This document shows positions 58,801 to 64,000 of a stretch of 64,000 nucleotides of DNA, in pieces. The notes below the pieces were generated by a model. The model was given only the letters and a program-made list of their open reading frames with translations, ran no database searches and was not told where the DNA came from. This DNA is from Choristoneura fumiferana (lineage: Eukaryota; Arthropoda; Insecta; Lepidoptera; Tortricidae). The position numbers were made by a program, and so were the translations under genes. The stretch is from the NCBI RefSeq assembly GCF_025370935.1, contig NC_133495.1, positions 3,152,943 to 3,216,942 of the forward strand, written 5' to 3'. Numbering within the stretch: position 1 is the stretch's first letter; each line of letters starts with the position of its first letter.

Positions 58801-61800
58801 AGCACGCGGTACGGATTACCGAGGACCTGGGTTCGATTCCCAGTGATGGTCTTATTTTTCTGTTTTTTCTGTGCATCTTTATTTCAGTTTGTATTTTCAA
58901 ATAAGTTTCACTTAATTCTAGATATTCCTAATCCAAACCACTGGCCTGGTGATACTCTCGCTTCTCATCAATGCAACGACGATGCAGCGAGTTCTGAAGA
59001 TGCTCGGCCTGACGGAGATATCCCTGGCGAAGAAGGCGAACATGACGAACTGTGTCAAACGCATCATGATGACCAGGGACCGGTGCGTGGCGATGCTGAA
59101 AATGGACAAGTTCCTGGCTGATGCCAATTGGGATATGGTGCAAGAAGGTAAAGTTTCGGCCTCAACTTACAATGAGGGTTTTCTTTCACAGAGGCGAAAT
59201 AACGCTAGATGGCGTTAGTATCGTGAGCTCCGTTTGACGTTTGCTCGTGATTGGTTAAATAACTTAAATTAGGATTCGATTTGTAGCATTCGAACATGGC
59301 GGATGTAGACAATATCTAATTTTGCTATTTCTGTTTCTTTGGCTAGTTGAAGTATAATTTTGATAGTGTTTTACCTTAATAGTGAACAGTGATCGCAAAT
59401 TCTATATTTCTCTCGTGTCTGACATTTTTTAATGCGCAAGTTGTGTCCACGTGGTTTCTGGAATTTTACTATCATAGTTGCAAAAACTACAACCACCGTA
59501 CAACGTCCCTCTCAATGAGAGTATACTTTGATTACTGGCGAAATTGTTTATTGAATGTAGGACAGAAAAGCCTGTTATTGTATTGTTTTGAATAAATAAA
59601 TAAATATACGTCCCACTGCAGGGCACAGGCCTGATTGGCGTGATTGGTTAAATAAATTAAATTAGCCAATCGCAAGCAAACATTATACGGACCTTACGAT
59701 ACTAACGCCATCTAGCGATATTTCGCCTCTGTGAAAACCGTCATTGCGCGATGTAGTATTTGGAGTTTCTATATAATGCTCTTAGATGGCGCTAGGAGTC
59801 GCTGCATTAGAAATCCATTCAAGGGCCTCGGCCTATATTGTCTAACGCTCAGGCGCTCGCGCTGGCAATCGCCATCTCTTTCTATCTTCATCCTACACCG
59901 AGTGACAGAAAGAAATGGCGAAAGCGATTGTGATTCCAAGGTCAGACAATAATACTCGTAGGCTTTATGTTCTGGTTTCGCGTTGATGAGTCTGTTAAAT
60001 GGTATTTTAAGTATAAATGGCCATTACTTCTACCGTTGTACCTTGAGTTTATCACTCCAATTTCAACAAAATTTGGGAGGTAGACTCAGTCCATGATTCC
60101 GAGCTGTAAAAACAGGGTCTCCACATATGTCCCCTAAATATTGTATGGATGTGTCCGTTTTGCTACGAAAATTATAAAAAAATTGTAACAAAACGGACAC
60201 ATCCATACAATATTTTGGGAAAACGTCTGGAGACCCTGTTTTACGGCTCGGAATGATGGACTAGACTCAGTGACTGATACTCAATGTTTGAGACTCAATG
60301 ATTCCCAAATTTTGTTGAAATGGAGAGATAAACTCAGTCAGGGTACAACGGTTGATAGAAATGCCCAAATATGAATAGGAGGCTCACACAATTAGTTGAT
60401 ATATAATGGTTGTATTGTATATGGTTATGGTTGCGTTCATATTGCTCTGATGACATGCATCGTGTTGTGAAGGCTTGCGTTAAGTATGAAGCCATGTTTC
60501 CATGTGTCACGACACATCACGTCAGAAATGTGAAAGCAGCTTAATTTTTTTGATATTTTTGTCAAGGCACGACGATAAAGCACCCGTACCAAAACCAAAT
60601 CTCGGGGAGGGAGGAGGACAGTGACGACGACGCGTACATGGGGTATCGCTACACCACGTGCCCGGACTGCGAGCGGGAGATACCCAACGAACCCACCAAG
60701 AAGGAGTTCGCCGAGATGATGAGGTGGACAATTGGATATTAACCCTGTTTCACCATCCATTGATTAACTTCCTTAGTCCTGACATTTTAAACAAACTTAG
60801 TGCTTAAGACCTAGACGTGGTTGACCTGTTGATAACAAATTATTTTGGATATTATTTCAAAATTCTTAAAATTCTTTATTCAATGAACAATTTGTACTTT
60901 ATATAAAGTACATTCGGCCGTTTAATGTTAATTAGTCCTTTATAAAGTACGCGAGTTTGTTTGTTTTGTTCGAATAGACGGAGACGGCATCACATTTATC
61001 CGTCAAATAAAATTAATCAATGGGTGGCTAGTTTTCTATAAAAATCCTGTTACGTTAGTTAGATTATCAGATTATCCGAAAATATTTGACACGTAAGTAT
61101 TTTTTCTTTTGTCAATAAAAAAAATAGATATAAGTTGGAGCCAGTTAAAGATCCGCGTGACGTCACGCCGTGCAATCGTTGCAATACTTTTTAGCACGGC
61201 GTGACATCACGGGCCCTCATTCCCGAACTTTGACGCGCTTGTCAGTTTTTGTTTGATTGATAAAATAAAAAAAGCACGTCCGAATTTTTTTTTGATATTC
61301 TAGCTGAGGAGTAAATAGATAATATTTTTTTCCCATGAAATTACCCATACTTCGCTCACCCGCGACCTAGTTCGGCTACGTTTATGCAACCAATATGTTC
61401 ATGCAGCTCCTTCACCTCCATATTGTAATCTAAGAACACACACAAATCACTAGAGAGCGGATTTGAGGTAGCGATTACAAGTTTAATATGGATAAGACTA
61501 ATACAAGTTATATAGTATTTATTTTTGACAAAAAGGTGCGTAATAAATAGGATCTCTAATGTGTGAGCTGTATAAAACTCCTTTAATTAGAATACAATAT
61601 TTTTCTTTACATAAAGTTGCAAGAATAACATTTATTGAATTTAATTATCTGTAAGATTGCATTGCGGTAAGTAAATAAGTGAGTAATAAGATAACTGTAA
61701 GACAATTAAACAACATGATATCTAATGAATAAATCCATCTATCTATCTAACCAATCGCACTAGTCATATCCACATTAAACTTGTAATCGCTACTTCAAAT

Positions 61801-63425
61801 CCGCTCTCTACAAATCACACAGACCCAACATCACCACCACTATACTACGCTGACGCGTATCGAACTCAACCAGAGTTCATCCTCAACACAACTGTTCACC
61901 ATGCTACCAGATGTTAGTCCTTTTTTTTAAATATATCTAATACCTTGCGTAACTCTGAAACGAGCAATCTTGTATAAATTTATATATTTCGGGATGTCGG
62001 AAACGCCTCTACGATTATGATAAAATATGCTACATGGGGGTTTCTAGGAACGAACAATCGATCTAGGTTGATCATATCTCTGGTAAAACGCCTGTTTTAG
62101 AGTATCTGGACAGGGTTTTCAATATAGGCATATTACTACTGAGTTAAAACATCAGCCTAGGGACAATGAGTAGCCCAAGACTTTTTGATGAGTGTATTTC
62201 AACAGAGAAGCCAACCAAAGAGTCCTCAAAGCCTTGAAGATATCTTACTGGAGGCAGTACGAGCACGGCAAGATCAGCAAAGACGGCGTCAGGATACTGG
62301 TGCAGGCCGTGGAGGTGGCCGCGGACTCGGATGACGGCAAGATCAACTTGGACCAGCTCGGCACCTTGTGGAAACCGAAGGTAGGCTCAAGATATAAAAG
62401 AAAACCTTATGTGCTTATACATGTGACATTAGGTATCGTAGGTAGGTATTAGTTTTGAGTGGCATAAGGGGATTGTAAATAACACTATTTAGTCGCATTA
62501 TTAAATATGTACACCTACACTAATTTATTTATTAGCCTTTTATTTATGTTTAAGGCCTTTGACTTTTTTACAAGCTTTTATTTAACTTTTGCAAGTTAAA
62601 TTTGACGCACTTCCTGTGGTCAAGTTGACTTATAATTGGTATACCTACTTGTAAATCTAGCGACAATACTTACAATCTGGCAATTACAGCTTTGCTTTGT
62701 CCGGGCATTATGAAAAATGACCGATTTATCACTTGGTCCACAACATTTCATTTAGTAGGTACATATTGTTTAAACATTGTAAAATTATTTCCGAGCCGAT
62801 CCGACGCGAGTGTTTAAATCATGCTTTATACTTTCTTACAAGCTTATTATTTAGTTTCACCTGTCCTGTTGTCTGTCATAGTCTGTCTGTCTGTAAATCA
62901 AATCTCGCAAGTTAAATTCGACCAATTTCCAGTAGTTGTATTGACTTGAAATTTGGTATACTTATGTAAATTGTTTGACAATACAATACAATAATCTGGT
63001 AGTGACATCCTGGTAGTCCGGATCGTTTCCACAGGACGGAACTCTTCAACGGTTAATGGCGTCGACTTCAAATTTGGTACGCAAATGTAGTTTGGGTGAC
63101 AATACAAGTACCGTCAACAAAAAGTACAGTCAGCAAAAAAAGTGTATTAAAAATTGAATTTTTACCAAAAACTTTTTTTCGTGTGAAAGGCGCACGCCGT
63201 GTGGCTCCGCCGCCGCCTCATCCACATGCTGGCGCCCGAGTCCGCCAGCGCGGGCATCCCGCGCGCGCGTTGGCGCCAGCGCTGCTACCGGCTCGTCACC
63301 AACGTCTGGTTCGACGGGTTCATCTACGTCATGATCCTCTGCAACACGCCGGTTATACTCTGCGAAGTGGCGCTCCCCACGCCTGTTAGCAAGACCACTA
63401 TTTATACTATCAAGACGCTTAATCT
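55859..63425 (+). CDS. SLC9C1: Sperm-type Na+/H+ exchanger (SLC9C/NHE10-like), first five coding exons, 3' truncated by window
   Basis: Membrane exchanger that in other animals combines an NHE core, a voltage-sensor domain and a cyclic-nucleotide-binding domain in sperm flagella. Coding exons: 55859-57130, 58922-59147, 60567-60723, 62206-62380 and 63190-63425; the phases agree and give about 688 aa here. Exon 1 (424 aa) has a hydrophobic start, three NxS/T sequons (N23, N26, N29), many membrane helices and WGGLRGPLPL. Exon 2 completes the exchanger (LVILSLLINATTMQRVL). Exon 3 has CPDC. Exon 4 carries SYWRQYEHG, a family hallmark. Exon 5 starts the voltage sensor (NVWFDGFIYVMILCN). The exchanger signature is unusual: SPIYP where other NHEs have S-x-x-D-P, and EGVIGD where they have E-S-x-x-N-D. 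Vertebrate SLC9C1 is about 1,200 aa, so much is missing. The symbol is by similarity; SLC9C2-like is possible. Confidence 0.9.
57779..58090 (+). mobile_element. tRNA-derived SINE (family B), best full copy
   Basis: The head has A box TGGCCTAGTGG and B box GGTTCAAACCC. The body has TTTACCACGAGCTTTGCGGT, GGAAAACATCGTGAGGAAAC and CCCAATCCGCACTGGGCCCG. The 3' end GGCCTGTGCCCAGCAGTGGG ... TATATAGGCTGGGATGATGA closely resembles the LINE 3' end at 52480-52550. In SLC9C intron 1. Confidence 0.88.
58540..58895 (+). mobile_element. tRNA-like element related to the 24451-25063 fold-back arms
   Basis: ATAGATGTCGCTAGCGTCAC, GAGATATGAGGTGCATAGGG and AAATTCGTGTCGGTACC precede a tRNA-like unit at about 58783-58852 (A box TGGTGTAGCGG, B box GGTTCGATTCC) and TTTTTTCTGTGCATCTTTAT. 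It ends about 25 bp before SLC9C exon 2. Acceptor and anticodon stems differ from the fold-back copies yet still pair. Confidence 0.8.
59180..59740. mobile_element. MITE (CACAGAGGCGAAATA ends) split by a retroposon
   Basis: The outer arms CACAGAGGCGAAATAACGCT and the mirror of CACAGAGGCGAAATATCGCT continue through AGATGGCGTTAGTATCGT for about 80 bp. The centre is disrupted by the 366-bp insert at 59273-59638. In SLC9C intron 2. Confidence 0.85.
59273..59638 (+). mobile_element. SINE-like retroposon, copy 2, with 27-bp target duplication
   Basis: Starts GATTCGATTTGTAGCATTCG like copy 1 at 39495 and runs parallel for about 310 bp, then AATAAATAAATAAAT and a piece of SINE B end (ACGTCCCACTGCAGGGCACA). 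The 27-bp direct duplications at 59246-59272 and 59639-59665 (26 of 27 identical) mark target-primed insertion. Confidence 0.85.
59838..59950. repeat. Small hairpin MITE, copy 2
   Basis: Reverse-oriented relative of 29492-29606; ATTGTCTAACGCTCAGGCGC at the left is mirrored by AAGGTCAGACAATA at the right. Confidence 0.65.
60029..60356. repeat. Long hairpin MITE
   Basis: CTACCGTTGTACC ... AACAGGGTCTCCACA ... CAATATTGTATGG-type left-arm blocks are mirrored by CCATACAATATTTTGGG ... GGAGACCCTGTTTTAC ... GGTACAACGGT. Arms of about 150 bp around a short A-rich centre near 60175. In SLC9C intron 2, upstream of exon 3. Confidence 0.85.
60742..61027. repeat. Disrupted copy of the 10372 MITE family
   Basis: CTGTTTCACCATCCATTGAT starts 20 bp after SLC9C exon 3. 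The other end appears at 60970-61027 as GACGGAGACGGCATCACATT and TTAATCAATGGGTGG. The intervening 200 bp contains a further TTTATAAAGTAC inverted pair. Confidence 0.55.
61350..61915. mobile_element. MITE (GCTCACCCGCGACC end) carrying a hAT-like insertion
   Basis: Same family as 20902-21116: CGCTCACCCGCGACCTAG, TTCATGCAGCTCCTTCACCT, then after the insert AACATCACCACCACTATACT and GACGCGTATCGAACTCAACC. The right terminal repeat is degraded. Confidence 0.75.
61451..61810. mobile_element. hAT-like MITE with 8-bp target duplication
   Basis: The 360-bp element has inverted ends of about 45 bp (TAGAGAGCGGATTTGAGGTA and the mirror of TAGAGAGCGGATTTGAAGTA). CAAATCAC is duplicated at 61443-61450 and 61811-61818. 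The empty site is read in the sister copy near 20985-21000. No ORF. Confidence 0.9.
62560..63140 (+). repeat. Interspersed repeat array in SLC9C intron 4
   Basis: Diverged blocks recur: CAAGTTAAATTTGACGCACT near 62592 and CAAGTTAAATTCGACCAATT near 62908; TTGACTTATAATTGGTATAC, TTGACTTGAAATTTGGTATA and TCGACTTCAAATTTGGTACG; each with a nearby GACAATAC. It looks like fragments of one retroposon family; class uncertain. Confidence 0.5.
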
Positions 63426-63464
63426 GTGAGTTGCTTTTTAGTAGCTCTTAAGCGTAAACTTAAG

Positions 63465-63720
63465 CGCAGTCAAGGTCATAAATAATGTGTTTATGCCTTT
63501 AAGCATAAAGTCACACACACACAACACAAACATCACGCCTGTATTCCCAAATGGAGTAGACAGAGCACACGAAACGTTACCGCTTCGGAGCCATTTTTAG
63601 CAATTTTAGGTTTTAAGTTCGACAAAAACGGTACATAGTGACCATAAAGTCGATGTTAGGTACATATATTTGACGCTATAGCTGTATATAGATATGTTTG
63701 CCCTCGACTGTATACCTACA
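63465..63720. repeat. GTACAGTCAAGG-family MITE with a LINE-fragment insert
   Basis: The ends GCGCAGTCAAGGTCATAAAT and GCCCTCGACTGTATAC match the 20313 family. The middle, 63515-63640 (ACACAAACATCACGCCTGTA, TTCCCAAATGGAGTAGACAG), is the complement of the LINE fragment at 38465-38600. Confidence 0.65.
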
Positions 63721-63744
63721 CAAAATGAAACAGTGCATCAACAT

Positions 63745-63905
63745 CTCGGCCTGTATACCTCCCAGTGCAGGGGACAGCCTAGGCTTCCTCTCGGAATAAC
63801 TGACGGGCCGAAGTTGCCACGCGGACCTAGTGTGGAAAGAGAACTACACACCACTCATAACTCTTATTTGTAGATATTTGTAGGTTCTCACAATGTTTTG
63901 TTAAC
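63745..63905 (-). mobile_element. SINE family B 3' body, minus strand
   Basis: CCTCCCAGTGCAGGGGACAG, GGCTTCCTCTCGGAATAACT and GAAGTTGCCACGCGGACCTA parallel the complement of the SINE B end with several substitutions. In SLC9C intron 5. Confidence 0.6.
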
Positions 63906-64000
63906 TGTTAAGCTAGCTTAAGCTCATCGATTTCAAATCTAATTTCGTACATATACCCATATATGTGTACCCAGAGACCTGAGCCTAATACATACCATAG

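Noticed and set aside
58783..58852. Possible genuine tRNA gene
   Set aside because: It has A and B boxes and a cloverleaf, but the anticodon loop has C instead of U before the anticodon, it sits in a repeated element, and its relatives are in a fold-back transposon.

Overview
This window looks like lepidopteran (moth or butterfly) nuclear DNA. It is AT-rich. The genes have many small exons, conventional GT-AG introns and insect-type proteins. Introns and intergenic DNA are filled with short inverted-repeat elements, tRNA-derived SINEs, GATGAT-tailed retroposon ends and Helitron-like repeats of the kind common in Lepidoptera. No bacterial, viral or CRISPR feature was seen.

Layout. 1-1414: no gene recognised. 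1426-6645: one near-complete but frameshifted non-LTR retrotransposon (ORF1 with zinc knuckles; ORF2 with endonuclease, reverse transcriptase and RNase H), poly(A)-tailed. 6958-19151 (+): a ten-exon cohesin acetyltransferase gene (Eco1/ESCO), with an Inr+DPE promoter just upstream and a broken tandem duplicate of its zinc-finger exon. 19152-32378: 13 kb with no supported protein gene, many inverted-repeat elements, a 0.6-kb fold-back element carrying tRNA-like sequences, and a candidate RNA hairpin. 32379-40797 (-): nine coding exons of the stimulatory G-protein alpha subunit (G-alpha-s, 381 aa), probably with a non-coding first exon near 49106-49511. 51003-54647 (+): Orc6 in six exons, with an AT-hook and a long C-terminal tail of repeated CDK-type sites. 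55859 to the window end (+): the first five coding exons of a sperm-type Na+/H+ exchanger (SLC9C/NHE10-like); its voltage sensor begins in exon 5 and the rest lies outside.

The four genes do not form a pathway. ESCO and Orc6 both act in S phase (cohesion establishment, origin licensing). G-alpha-s acts in cAMP signalling; SLC9C exchangers of other animals are linked to sperm pH and cAMP. G-alpha-s and Orc6 are head to head, with about 1.5 kb between the proposed G-alpha-s start site and the Orc6 ATG.

The most notable points are: the Orc6 tail (12 S/T-P-x-K/R sites, seven diverged 9-residue repeats, an AT-hook); the dead zinc-finger exon copy in ESCO; unusual residues at ion-site positions in the SLC9C protein; tRNA-like elements with compensatory stem changes; several nested insertions whose empty site can be read inside this window; and a hairpin whose G-U pattern points to minus-strand transcription. 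All exon boundaries were read by eye from reading frame, splice dinucleotides and family similarity. No alignment or RNA data were available.
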